Assembly: GCF_000739555.1 (NCBI RefSeq)
Contig: NZ_BBJN01000022.1
Span: 1 to 47,331, forward strand
Source: Halolamina rubra
Lineage (GTDB): Archaea; Halobacteriota; Halobacteria; Halobacteriales; Haloferacaceae
Direction: 5' to 3'
DNA: 47,331 bases
The notes under the pieces are model-generated. The model worked only from the letters and a program-made list of their open reading frames with translations. It ran no database searches and was not told the DNA's origin. This document shows, in pieces, positions 33,125 to 40,698 of the stretch. The position numbers and the translations under genes were made by a program. Each line of letters opens with the position of its first letter. Position 1 is the stretch's first letter.

Positions 33125-33904
33125 TTACAGCAGCCTGGCGCCGGCAGTCGAGATCCGCGTCCGGTTGGGGAGCACGCCCTCGGCGCCGACGCCGACGACC
33201 GTCTCGCCGAGCATCGCCATCGTCGCCGTGCCGCCGGCGTCCTCGACGCGGGCCACGTCGTCGACGACGCGCTCGGTCGGGAGGTCGAGCGCGCGGGCGA
33301 ACGGCCAGGAGCGCTCGATCACCCCCCGGGGCGTCGGGGACGAGGGGAGAGCGTCGAGCACCGCCCCGCCCTCCGTGCGGACCCGGGCCATCAGCTCCTC
33401 GTCGGCGAGCGCGTCGGCGGTCGAGAGCCCGCCGTAGGAGGCGTACTCCACCGGCTCGTCGGTCGCGACGCGCTGGCGTCCGTCGCCGACGTTGTACACC
33501 AACCCCCCGGCCTCCTGGACGAACACGTCGCCCAGCCCGGTGCCGGCGGCGACCTCCGCCTCGTGGCTGTCGTCGAGGAGCTGCTCGCGGGAGCGGCCGA
33601 GGTCGAAGCGTTCGTTCGCGGCCAGCGCCGTCGCGAGCGTCGCGGCGCCGCTGGCGCCGAAGCCGGCGCCCAAGGGGACCTCCGGCCGCACGTCGACGCT
33701 GGCTGTGACGCCGAGTCGGTCCAGCACGCGGCTCACCGGCTCGAACGCGGCGGGCTCGCCGTCGACGGCGACGGTCGTCTCCGCGGCGGCGTCGACCGAG
33801 ACGGTCACGCCGTCCTCGAGCGCCACGCTCGCGCCGCGGGAGCCGGATTCGGACGCCGCGGGCGCGAACACGGCCGTCACGCTGGCCGGGGCAAACGCGT
33901 CCAT
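33125..33904 (-). CDS. Pantoate kinase (GHMP family)
   Basis: A 259-residue kinase of the archaeal CoA route, in which pantoate is phosphorylated before condensation with beta-alanine by phosphopantothenate synthetase. The GHMP motif 2 is [19 protein letters not shown], with motif 1-like [13 protein letters not shown] at the start and [13 protein letters not shown] near the end. ATG 33904 ([13 protein letters not shown]) is the family start, although the frame is open further upstream. It lies upstream of, and on the same strand as, the shikimate kinase (57 bases apart), so they may share a message. Assignment as pantoate rather than another GHMP kinase rests on overall pattern memory. Confidence 0.85.
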   Translation of the reverse strand: MDAFAPASVTAVFAPAASESGSRGASVALEDGVTVSVDAAAETTVAVDGEPAAFEPVSRVLDRLGVTASVDVRPEVPLGAGFGASGAATLATALAANERFDLGRSREQLLDDSHEAEVAAGTGLGDVFVQEAGGLVYNVGDGRQRVATDEPVEYASYGGLSTADALADEELMARVRTEGGAVLDALPSSPTPRGVIERSWPFARALDLPTERVVDDVARVEDAGGTATMAMLGETVVGVGAEGVLPNRTRISTAGARLL

Positions 33905-34036
33905 GCTTCGGGAGAGGGAAGCGCCGTAGTTGAGTCGTGTGGTTCCGGCCCGTCGGCGCCGCATCGGGGCAGGACCCCCGCACGACGGCGTCTCGGTCCC
34001 GAAACACTCAAACGCGGACCCCGACAAGCGATAGCC

Positions 34037-34324
34037 ATGGAACTGCGGGTCATCGAGAAAACCGAGGAGGAACTCCGCATCGAGGTCGCCGGCGAGGGGC
34101 ACACGTTCATGAACGTCCTGAAGGGGACGCTGCTGGAGAACGACGACGTGGCCGCCGCGACCTACGACGTGAACCCCGAGCAGTCGGGGGGACAGACCGA
34201 ACCGATCCTCTCGATCACGACCGAGGGCGACGCCGACCCGCTGGACGTGCTCGAGGACGCCGCCGGCGACGTGCGTCAGAAGACCGACGCGCTCCGTGAC
34301 GCGTTCGAGTCGGCGTCCGCCTAG
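34037..34324 (+). CDS. rpo11: DNA-directed RNA polymerase subunit L (Rpo11)
   Basis: The 95-residue small subunit that pairs with Rpo3 to form the assembly platform of archaeal RNA polymerase, homologous to eukaryotic Rpb11. The signature [29 protein letters not shown] is near-invariant in the family. Length is standard. It is divergent from the pantoate kinase gene and stands alone on its strand; after its stop an 81-base gap separates it from the convergent hisF. Confidence 0.96.
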   Translation: MELRVIEKTEEELRIEVAGEGHTFMNVLKGTLLENDDVAAATYDVNPEQSGGQTEPILSITTEGDADPLDVLEDAAGDVRQKTDALRDAFESASA

Positions 34325-34405
34325 CTTCGTTCTCGCTCCCAGCGCTCGACGCGTCCGAGAGAGGTTTCGTACCGACGCTTCGATCCGTGAGCGACGCGGC
34401 TCTCG

Positions 34406-35221
34406 TCAGATCCGGACGGGGATCCCGCGCTCGGCGAGGTACTGTTTGACCTCCTGGATCGTGTACTCCTCGTAGTGGAAGATCGACGCCGCGAGCCCGG
34501 CGTCGGCGTCGGCCTCGGTGAACACCTCGTACATGTCCGCGGGCGAGCCACAGCCCGAGGAGGCGATCACCGGCGTCGAGACGGCGTCACACACCGCGGA
34601 GGTCAGCGGGATGTCGTAGCCGTCCTTCGTGCCGTCCTTGTCGATCGAGTTGACGAACAGCTCGCCCGCGCCGCGGGACTCGGCCTCCTCGGACCACTCG
34701 ACGGCGTCGATGCCGGTCCCCTCGCGGCCGCCCTTGACGGTGCACTCGAACCAGCAGGACTCGCCGTCGATACGCTCGTAGTGTTCGCCCTGTTCGTCGT
34801 AGCGCCGGCGGGCGTCGAGCGAGATGACGATACACTGCGAGCCGAACGCCTCGGCCCCGCGGTCGATCAGGTCGGGGTTCTCGATGGCGCCGGAGTTGAT
34901 GCTGACCTTGTCCGCGCCGGCGCGGAGGGTCTCCTTGATGTCGTCGGTGGTGCGGATGCCGCCGCCGACGGTCAGCGGGATGAACACCTCGTCGGCGACT
35001 GCCGAGACGGTGTCGAGCATCGTCTCGCGACCCTCCGCGCTCGCGGTGATGTCGAGGAACACGAACTCGTCGGCGCCGGCCTCGTTGTAGCGTTTGGCCA
35101 TCTCCACCGGGTCGCCGGTGTACTCGAGGTCCTCGAAGTTGACGCCGGTGTACACCGCCGGTTCGCCGTTCTCGTCTACGTCCACGTCGATGCAGGGGAT
35201 GACCCGTTTGGTGAGCGTCAT
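34406..35221 (-). CDS. hisF: Imidazole glycerol phosphate synthase subunit HisF
   Basis: A 271-residue (beta/alpha)8 barrel cyclase that, with glutaminase HisH, makes imidazole glycerol phosphate and AICAR in histidine synthesis. It begins [20 protein letters not shown] with catalytic Asp12. The second catalytic Asp is in [11 protein letters not shown]. The phosphate-binding motifs [11 protein letters not shown] and [15 protein letters not shown] are intact. An acidic insert ([21 protein letters not shown]) is common in haloarchaea. The C-terminus is complete ([11 protein letters not shown]). hisD lies elsewhere in this window, so the pathway is dispersed. Confidence 0.97.
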   Translation of the reverse strand: MTLTKRVIPCIDVDVDENGEPAVYTGVNFEDLEYTGDPVEMAKRYNEAGADEFVFLDITASAEGRETMLDTVSAVADEVFIPLTVGGGIRTTDDIKETLRAGADKVSINSGAIENPDLIDRGAEAFGSQCIVISLDARRRYDEQGEHYERIDGESCWFECTVKGGREGTGIDAVEWSEEAESRGAGELFVNSIDKDGTKDGYDIPLTSAVCDAVSTPVIASSGCGSPADMYEVFTEADADAGLAASIFHYEEYTIQEVKQYLAERGIPVRI

Positions 35222-35384
35222 TGTGTGGGCTGGGCGGAATCGGTGGGCGCTCCGCGCATACGCTCGCTGGGCGGGCCACCCATTTGCACGTTACGGAAGG
35301 AGCGACCGCGCCGACTCCGGCCCCGTCGACGCCGGCGTGACAGTCGCCGGAAGCGATTTACGGTGTCCGACCCCACGTCAGCAC

Positions 35385-35519
35385 ATGGTCGACGCCACGG
35401 AGCGAGACGGGATGACGTGGTACCAGTGTGAGCACTGCGGCCTGCTGTTCGACGAGGAGAGCGACGCCAGCCAGCACGAGGAGAACTGCGCCGGCGACGA
35501 ACCCGACTACCTGCAGTAG
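35385..35519 (+). CDS. Small C2HC zinc-finger protein (44 aa; DUF7128-like)
   Basis: A 44-residue protein with one zinc-binding site made of CEHC, then His and Cys in SQHEENC, in the WYQCEHCGLLFDEESDASQH region. It ends DEPDYLQ. Such short haloarchaeal zinc fingers are conserved; I recall this pattern as DUF7128. In-frame sequence further upstream does not look coding, so the ATG at 35385 is chosen. It is divergent from hisF. Small zinc-finger proteins of this size in haloarchaea are often regulators or RNA-binding proteins, but no role is shown here. Confidence 0.8.
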   Translation: MVDATERDGMTWYQCEHCGLLFDEESDASQHEENCAGDEPDYLQ

Positions 35520-35549
35520 GCAGGGGCCGACTGGTCCCGTCCCGTAACG

Positions 35550-35993
35550 CTACTCTTCGGCCTCGTCGGCGCCCACGATCTCGAAGCTCTGCTCGCCCCA
35601 GTCGTCCTCGACGAACACGAACACCCGGCCGCGGGCCTCCTCGGGGTCGGCCTCGACCTCGATGCGCCGGCCTTCGGCGTGCCGAGCGATCACGCCCGGG
35701 AACACCTCCTCCGCCTCGCCGGGGTCGAGCATCACCCGGCCGACGCCGGTGTCCTCGAGGATCTCGTCTTCGGTTTTCAGGTCGTTGATGTACAGCATCA
35801 CCCCCTCGCTCTCGGTCGGATCGGTGACGAGCAGGTGACACTCCTTCCCCGGGCCGGTCCGGACCGACTCCTCCTCGGCGCTCGGAACCCCGCGGTAGAG
35901 CGTGTCGCGGCCGTCCTGGTACTCGACGACGACGCCCTCCTCGCGGAGCTCGACGCCGACGGTGCCGGGGGCTACGTCGTTCCGGTTGGACAT
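35550..35993 (-). CDS. Conserved haloarchaeal protein (DUF5796-like)
   Basis: A 147-residue soluble acidic protein, largely beta-strand in pattern (VGVELREEGVVVEYQDGRDTLYRGVP; GRVFVFVEDDWGEQSFEIVGADEAEE). It has no membrane segment, signal peptide or catalytic motif. The sequence TGPGKECHLLVTDPTESEGVMLYINDLKTEDEILEDTGVGRV is the conserved centre of a family that I know only from haloarchaea (DUF5796 from memory). It lies just downstream of and on the same strand as the tfe-DUF2110-DUF5803 operon (77 bases away) and may be part of that message. Function is unknown. Confidence 0.82.
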   Translation of the reverse strand: MSNRNDVAPGTVGVELREEGVVVEYQDGRDTLYRGVPSAEEESVRTGPGKECHLLVTDPTESEGVMLYINDLKTEDEILEDTGVGRVMLDPGEAEEVFPGVIARHAEGRRIEVEADPEEARGRVFVFVEDDWGEQSFEIVGADEAEE

Positions 35994-36069
35994 ACCCGCC
36001 GTTGCGGCCGGGGGCGCAAAAGAGCCGCGTCACGTGACTGCGACCGCGACGGATCGCCGGGGGGCGGAC

Positions 36070-36849
36070 TCAGCGCATCCCCGGCGGCGGCCCATCGTCG
36101 TCGTCGTGGTCGATGTCCACGTCCAGCCCCATCTCCTCGCGGCGCTCCCGGAGCTCGCCGATCTTCCGCCGGTAGTAGCCGACGCCGACGATCGCGACGC
36201 CGACGAGCCCCGCCAGGAGCCCGGCGAACAGCTGCACGTCACGCGGGAGGTAGAACCGCACCGAGAGGCTCTCCCTGGTGATCTCGGTCCACTCGATCGT
36301 GAGGCGGCCGTCGACGACCGTCTTCGAGTCGGGCGCGGGGACGATCCGGCCGAACAGCGGCACCGACGCCTCGCGGTTCTCCGGGAGGACGACGACGTAG
36401 TTGCCGCCCTCGACGGCGACGGGGTGGGTGAACTGCTTCGGCGTGCTCTCGCCGGAGTAGGCGAGCCGGCCGTCCTCGCCCGGCGGTTCGATCACGAGGT
36501 GGTTGTTCTGGGTGCGCACGTCGCCGCCGTGGTCGCCGAACGCGGAGCCGTTGACGACGGTGCCGTTGGGGTAGCGGTAGCGCAGCGAACTGATCGTGAG
36601 CGGCTCGTCGGTGCCGAGGAAGCCGGGTCGGGAGAGCCTGATGCTGTCGTTGACCGCCGACACGTCGTACACCGCGCGGTAGGTGACGTCGCTCGTGACC
36701 GTGACGTGCACGTCGCCCTCGGCGTCCCAGTCGTATGGCTGGGCCGGCGCCTCGTCGAGCCGGTCGGCGCTGGTCGGGCCGCCGCCGAGGCAGCCGCTCA
36801 GCGCGAGCATGCCGACCAGCGCCAGCAGCGCGAGGTGTCGACGGTTCAT
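36070..36849 (-). CDS. Haloarchaeal lipoprotein with C-terminal membrane anchor (DUF5803-like)
   Basis: A 259-residue cell-surface protein. It has a signal peptide with a lipobox LSGC (Cys20), an extracellular beta-rich domain (about 30-200), a membrane helix (VQLFAGLLAGLVGVAIVGVGYY, about 206-227), and a basic-then-acidic tail (RRKIGELRERREEMGL, then Asp-rich) that should be cytoplasmic. The family is known in haloarchaea (DUF5803 from memory). It starts 2 bases before the DUF2110-like stop, so the three genes tfe, DUF2110 and this one are co-transcribed. The reason for linking a surface protein to a general transcription factor is not known. Confidence 0.85.
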   Translation of the reverse strand: MNRRHLALLALVGMLALSGCLGGGPTSADRLDEAPAQPYDWDAEGDVHVTVTSDVTYRAVYDVSAVNDSIRLSRPGFLGTDEPLTISSLRYRYPNGTVVNGSAFGDHGGDVRTQNNHLVIEPPGEDGRLAYSGESTPKQFTHPVAVEGGNYVVVLPENREASVPLFGRIVPAPDSKTVVDGRLTIEWTEITRESLSVRFYLPRDVQLFAGLLAGLVGVAIVGVGYYRRKIGELRERREEMGLDVDIDHDDDDGPPPGMR

Positions 36850-36851
36850 CC

Positions 36852-37544
36852 TTACGGGACGACGGCCTTCAGTTCGGCCGGGAGGTACTCGCCGACGCTG
36901 GCGAGCAGTCCGGGCGGGTCGGTGCCCTCCGCACAGACGACGCTCTGTTCGAGCAGGCCGAGTCGCTCGACGGTGATCACGTCACGTGCGTGGCCCGCGC
37001 GGTTGAGCGTCGCGCGCACCTCGCCGCGGGTCGCGGAGTTGACGTTGAGCCGGCCGCCCGAGTCGGCGCCGTCGTCGTCGCTCCGGCCCCAGTCGTACAG
37101 GGTGTCCCGGCTCTCGTCGGCGAGCCGGTGGTCGCCGTCGGCGTCGTACACGAACTGCAGCGGCGTGTGCTGGACGACGCCGAAGCGGTCACGGATCTGC
37201 GAGGGGTCGCCGGGGCCGAGGCCGAGCTGGTCGCGCGAGATCTCGATCGGTTGGCCGGCGTCGAGAGTCCAGCCCTCGTCGTCCCAGTACTGCAGCGTGC
37301 CGACGTACGTCTCGCCGTCCTCGAAGTGGTCGGTGATCTCGCCCCAGCGCTCCCGGAGCAGGTTGCGGGCGACCGTCTCGTCGTCGCCCTCGACGGTGAC
37401 CGAGACGAACTCGTCGTCGAGGACGCCGATGGTCCACTCCACGTCGAGCTCGGCGAGGTCGTTGGCGACCAGCGAGTCGAGGCTGTCGAGCGCGCGCTCG
37501 CGGGCGTCGCCCTCGACGTAGCACTTGGTTGCGAGGACGACCAT
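36852..37544 (-). CDS. DUF2110 family protein
   Basis: A 230-residue cytoplasmic protein. The start MVVLATKCYVEGDARERALDSLDSLVANDLAELDVEW, GETYVGTLQYWDDEGWTLDAGQPIEI and LNVNSATRGEVRATLNRAGHARDVI, followed by LGLLEQSVVC, follow the DUF2110 pattern of archaea. The NVNSATRGE stretch resembles a helix-hairpin-helix-like segment, which would fit nucleic-acid binding; that is inference. The ATG overlaps the tfe stop (TGATG), and the same adjacency to tfe recurs in other archaea, which suggests a role connected with transcription initiation. Confidence 0.88.
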   Translation of the reverse strand: MVVLATKCYVEGDARERALDSLDSLVANDLAELDVEWTIGVLDDEFVSVTVEGDDETVARNLLRERWGEITDHFEDGETYVGTLQYWDDEGWTLDAGQPIEISRDQLGLGPGDPSQIRDRFGVVQHTPLQFVYDADGDHRLADESRDTLYDWGRSDDDGADSGGRLNVNSATRGEVRATLNRAGHARDVITVERLGLLEQSVVCAEGTDPPGLLASVGEYLPAELKAVVP

Positions 37545-38065
37545 CAGGCGGCCTCGAGGTTGAGTTCGTCGCGGAGCTGGTCGAGTCGCCACTCCATGGC
37601 CTCGACCATGCGGGTGTTCTCCATCGCCTCGAGCTGGGTGCCGCACTCGGGGCACTCGAAGCCGAACTCCATCGCTTCCTCGAACTCGAAGCGCAGCGAG
37701 CAGCTCTCACACAGGTAGAACTGGTGTTCGCTCTCGTACTCCAGGCGCTGCTCCAGCGCGTCCGCGAGCCGGTGCATCTCCTCCTCTAAGTTCTCCGGGA
37801 TGTTCTCGTAGTGGAACGTCCAGAGGTAGGTGAGCCAGCCCGAGTCCTCGTCGCGGACCCGGCGGTACGCCGCCAGGTCGTTCTCGTAGAGGATGAACAG
37901 CGCGCGGCGGACGTCGTTGAGTTCGAGGCCGAGTTCCTCGGCCAGTTCCTCGTCGGTCACTTCGCCGTCCGGCGGGGCGGCGGCGACGGGCATCCCCGTC
38001 GGACCGACCAGGTCGTGGAGGTACTTCTGAATCACCGGGTCCTCCAAGAGTTCCTCAAAAGCCAT
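37544..38065 (-). CDS. tfe: Transcription initiation factor TFE (alpha)
   Basis: A 173-residue archaeal TFIIE-alpha homologue that stabilises the open promoter complex with TBP, TFB and RNA polymerase. The N-terminal extended winged helix (about 1-95; DEELAEELGLELNDVRRALFILYENDLAAYRR) is followed by a helix and a C-terminal zinc ribbon with Cys119, Cys122, Cys138 and Cys141 (CESC...CPEC). Length and motifs are normal. It is the first gene of an operon with DUF2110 and DUF5803 genes. Confidence 0.96.
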   Translation of the reverse strand: MAFEELLEDPVIQKYLHDLVGPTGMPVAAAPPDGEVTDEELAEELGLELNDVRRALFILYENDLAAYRRVRDEDSGWLTYLWTFHYENIPENLEEEMHRLADALEQRLEYESEHQFYLCESCSLRFEFEEAMEFGFECPECGTQLEAMENTRMVEAMEWRLDQLRDELNLEAA

Positions 38066-38179
38066 TGCGGTGACGTAAAAGGGGGAACCGCTTCAACGTT
38101 GTGGGTTACAGGTGTACTGCGCTGGAGGTTCGGGTCGCTCTGTGGTCGGACTTGTCGTTGCTGCCCGAATCAGCACCAC

Positions 38180-38400
38180 CGTGAAAGCCCCTCCCCGCTC
38201 GACTCCCGCGGCTCGCTGCGGTCCTCGGCTCGCGCTGCTCGCCTGTGGTCCTTGCGTCGCCGGGGTTCGTCGAGCAGGCACCCCCTTTCAGTCCCGCCCG
38301 ACAGCACAGCCCACGAACCTCCCCAGCCGACTCGCTCCTTCGCTTCCGCTCAGTCGCTCATCCCTCGCGCTCGCCTCGCGCACGGCGGCGCGAGCGCTTC
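38180..38400. repeat. Dispersed intergenic repeat with terminal inverted repeats
   Basis: The 379-base gap between trm56 and tfe (38066-38444) carries a structured G+C-rich element. TGAAAG...GCTCGAC at 38182-38201 is an imperfect inverted repeat of GTCGAGC...CTTTCA at 38268-38290. On the right follow CCTCCCCAGCCG (38318-38329) and CTCGCTCCTTCGCTTCCGCT. Sequences of this kind occur in many haloarchaeal genomes (from memory), and a diverged relative lies at 23771-23825 in opposite orientation. It may be a MITE-like element. The rest of the gap shows no gene. Confidence 0.6.
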
Positions 38401-38444
38401 GCGCCACTGCAGAACTGTCCCCGTGGGTGTCGCCGCCCGCGAAC

Positions 38445-39029
38445 TCACTCGTCGTCGATCGCGCCGTCGTCGACGGTCCCGTCCGCGTCCACGTCCTCCG
38501 GATCGACCACGCGCTTCCCGGTCTCCATCGGGACCACGCGCTGCTCGCCGCCCGCCCACTCGCGGTCGAGTTCGTCGCCGTCGAACAGGCGGTCGAGGAA
38601 GACGGCGAGGCCGGCGACCTCGGAGTGGGGCTGGTTGGTGACGCCGACGTTCCAGTCAGCGTTCTCGTACACCTCGAACGGCACCTTCTCGCCGCCGACG
38701 ACGATCAGGATCGGCTCGTCGGCGTAGACCTCGCGGATCTCCGCTTCGACGGTCTGGACCTCCTCGCCGTACATCGTGAGGTGGACGACCGTCCCTTCCC
38801 AGTTCCGGATGATCGCGCGCTGGTCCTCGCGGAGCTCCACTTCGAACGGGCCGCCGAAGCGCGCGGTGATGTCCCGCACCGTCTCCGCGGACTGGCCGGC
38901 GTTGTCCGGGAACACCACGCGGTCGGCCCCCAGCGCGCGGGCGGTGAGCCCGACGTGGGTCGTCATGCGGTCGTCCCGGCCCGGCCGGTGGCCGAACCGC
39001 AGCACGCAGCACTCCGGCGCTCCCTGCAT
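38445..39029 (-). CDS. trm56: tRNA (cytidine(56)-2'-O)-methyltransferase (Trm56)
   Basis: A 194-residue SPOUT-fold enzyme that methylates the 2'-hydroxyl of C56 in archaeal tRNA, stabilising the elbow. Family marks are VLRFGHRPGRDDRMTTHVGLTARALGAD at the start, NWEGTVVHLTMYGE, the knot motif ILIVVGGEKVP and NWNVGVTNQPHSEVAGLAVFLDRL. The C-terminal 40 residues are acidic haloarchaeal sequence. ATG 39029 is preferred to upstream in-frame starts because the family begins a few residues before the conserved VLRFGHRPGRD. tfe follows on the same strand after the repeat element. Confidence 0.93.
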   Translation of the reverse strand: MQGAPECCVLRFGHRPGRDDRMTTHVGLTARALGADRVVFPDNAGQSAETVRDITARFGGPFEVELREDQRAIIRNWEGTVVHLTMYGEEVQTVEAEIREVYADEPILIVVGGEKVPFEVYENADWNVGVTNQPHSEVAGLAVFLDRLFDGDELDREWAGGEQRVVPMETGKRVVDPEDVDADGTVDDGAIDDE

Positions 39030-39121
39030 ACCTCCGGAGAACGGGTGGCGAAGGGTGGCGCTTTCGGTTTCCGGCCGCCGCGTTCCGGAACGCACTTCCC
39101 CGAACCCGAACAGTCGCCGAC

Positions 39122-40060
39122 ATGGACCTCAGCGGCAAGAACGTGGTCGTCACCGGCGGCGCGGGACTGGTCGGCTCCCACCTCGCGGGGACGCTCGCCG
39201 ACGGGAACGACGTGCTGGCCGTCGACGACCTCTCGAAGGGCGATCGCGAGGCGGTGCCCGACGGCGTCGCGTTCGAGCGAGCGGACGTGCTCGACCCGGA
39301 CGACGTGGCCGACGTGATCACCGAGGAGACCGACGTGGTGTTCCACTTCGCGGCCCACACCGACGTCCGCGTCGACGACCCGGCGGAGGAGCGCCGCGTG
39401 TTCGAGGAGAACACCGAGATGACGTACAACGTCCTCGAGCGCATGCGCGAGGTCGGCTGCGACGCGCTCGCCTTCACCTCCTCCTCGACGGTGTACGGCG
39501 AGGCCCCACGGCCGACGCCGGAGGAGTACGCCCCGCTCGAACCGATCAGCATCTACGGCGCCTCGAAGCTCTCCGACGAGGGCGTCGTCTCGACGTTCGC
39601 CCACTCCTACGGGATCCAGTCGTGGGTGTTCCGCTTCGCGAACATCGTCGGCCCGCGCCAGCGCGGCAACGTGATCCCGGACTTCATCCAGAAGCTGCAG
39701 GACGACCCCGAGACGCTCACCATCCTCGGCGACGGGAAGCAGGAGAAGTCCTACCTCCACGTCGCCGACTGCGCCGCGGCGATCCGCGACGTGGTCGAGC
39801 GCGCCGACGACGCGTACAACGTGTACAACCTCGGCTCGAAGACGACCACCTCCGTCGTCGACATCGCCGACATCGTCGCCGACGTGATGGGGCTGGCCCC
39901 CGAGTACGAGTTCACCGGCGGCGACCGCGGCTGGACCGGCGACGTGCCGAAGATGCGGCTGGACACGAGCAAGCTCGCGGAGCTGGGCCACGACGTGCCC
40001 GAGGACAGCGACGCGGCGGTCAGGCGGGCGACCGAGCAGCTGTACGACGAACTCAGCTAA
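39122..40060 (+). CDS. NAD-dependent epimerase/dehydratase (sugar nucleotide type)
   Basis: A 312-residue extended SDR. The cofactor motif is TGGAGLVGSHLAG (11-23), and the active site has Ser120-122 in TSSSTVYGE with Tyr145/Lys149 in YGASK. It resembles UDP-glucose 4-epimerase (RFANIVGPRQRGNVIPDFIQK; KSYLHVADCAAAI; YNVYNLGS). It probably acts on UDP- or dTDP-sugars for surface glycans, but no glycosyltransferases are nearby to support a specific substrate. It is divergent from trm56, with a 92-base gap, and converges on the BsuPI-like gene. Confidence 0.92.
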   Translation: MDLSGKNVVVTGGAGLVGSHLAGTLADGNDVLAVDDLSKGDREAVPDGVAFERADVLDPDDVADVITEETDVVFHFAAHTDVRVDDPAEERRVFEENTEMTYNVLERMREVGCDALAFTSSSTVYGEAPRPTPEEYAPLEPISIYGASKLSDEGVVSTFAHSYGIQSWVFRFANIVGPRQRGNVIPDFIQKLQDDPETLTILGDGKQEKSYLHVADCAAAIRDVVERADDAYNVYNLGSKTTTSVVDIADIVADVMGLAPEYEFTGGDRGWTGDVPKMRLDTSKLAELGHDVPEDSDAAVRRATEQLYDELS

Positions 40061-40078
40061 CGCGGCTGCGGTGCAGCC

Positions 40079-40423
40079 TCAGACCAGCACCGTCTCCTCG
40101 GCGCGGAGCTCCCGCTCGCGACACGTCAGTTCGGCGACGACGAAGTACTCGCCGGGGTCGGGGTCGCTCCAGGCGGCGTCGAACGTGCGGCTCCCGCCCG
40201 CCGGCACGGTCTCCGAGCCCACCACCTGCGCGAACATCTGGTCGGCGTCGGAGCGCCAGATCGGCGCCGTCTCGTCGTCGGCGCCCGCGGGGTACACCGA
40301 GACGCGGAGCCGTTGGGCGTCCGCGAACGATAGCTCGACGGGCTCGTCGCCCGCGTTCTCGACAGTGAGTTCGAACGCGAGCGCGCCGTCGCGTCGCCGG
40401 CTCTCGAGGGAGGGTTCGAGCAC
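40079..40423 (-). CDS. BsuPI-related beta-sandwich protein
   Basis: A 114-residue protein of the intracellular proteinase inhibitor (BsuPI) domain type: LAFELTVENAGDEPVELSFADAQRLRVSVYPAG, then IWRSDADQMFAQVV, then VPAGGSRTFDAAWSDPDPGEYFVVAELT. The fold is an immunoglobulin-like beta sandwich. The start is GTG at 40423; there is no signal peptide, so it is expected in the cytoplasm. Inhibitor function is known only for the Bacillus protein, so a protease target here is speculative. It is the last gene of a minus-strand group with the Trm112-like gene (37 bases). Confidence 0.85.
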   Translation of the reverse strand: MLEPSLESRRRDGALAFELTVENAGDEPVELSFADAQRLRVSVYPAGADDETAPIWRSDADQMFAQVVGSETVPAGGSRTFDAAWSDPDPGEYFVVAELTCRERELRAEETVLV

Positions 40424-40460
40424 GTCGGGAGATCCGCCGACGCGGTGAAAAAGCTTCCCG

Positions 40461-40649
40461 CTACGCCTCGTCGCGCATGTCCGGCGGCAGCAGGTTCGGG
40501 ATCCCGTCCTCGATGGGGTAGGACTCGCCGCAGTCCGTACAGGTCAGCGTCCCCGAGATGATCTCGCCGTCGTCGCGCTCCTCGGCGTCGAGTTCGAGCT
40601 CGTGTTTGTCCATCGGGCAGCAGACGATCTCCATCAGCGACTCCTTCAT
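40461..40649 (-). CDS. Trm112-like zinc protein
   Basis: A 62-residue protein MKESLMEIVCCPMDKHELEL ... GTLTCTDCGESYPIEDGIPNLLPPDMRDEA. The two Cys pairs (CCP near residue 10 and CTDC near 40) and the YPIxDGIPxLLP ending are the Trm112/UPF0434 signature. Such proteins activate and stabilise several rRNA, tRNA and release-factor methyltransferases in archaea and eukaryotes. ATG 40649 is preferred to an ATG three codons upstream. The neighbouring methyltransferases in this window (17.6 and 20.0 kb) are not adjacent, so the partner is unknown. Confidence 0.9.
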   Translation of the reverse strand: MKESLMEIVCCPMDKHELELDAEERDDGEIISGTLTCTDCGESYPIEDGIPNLLPPDMRDEA

Positions 40650-40698
40650 GCGCCACAACTGGGGTCGGGCGGGGCAAAAGGCTGCGGGTTCCGCGAGC

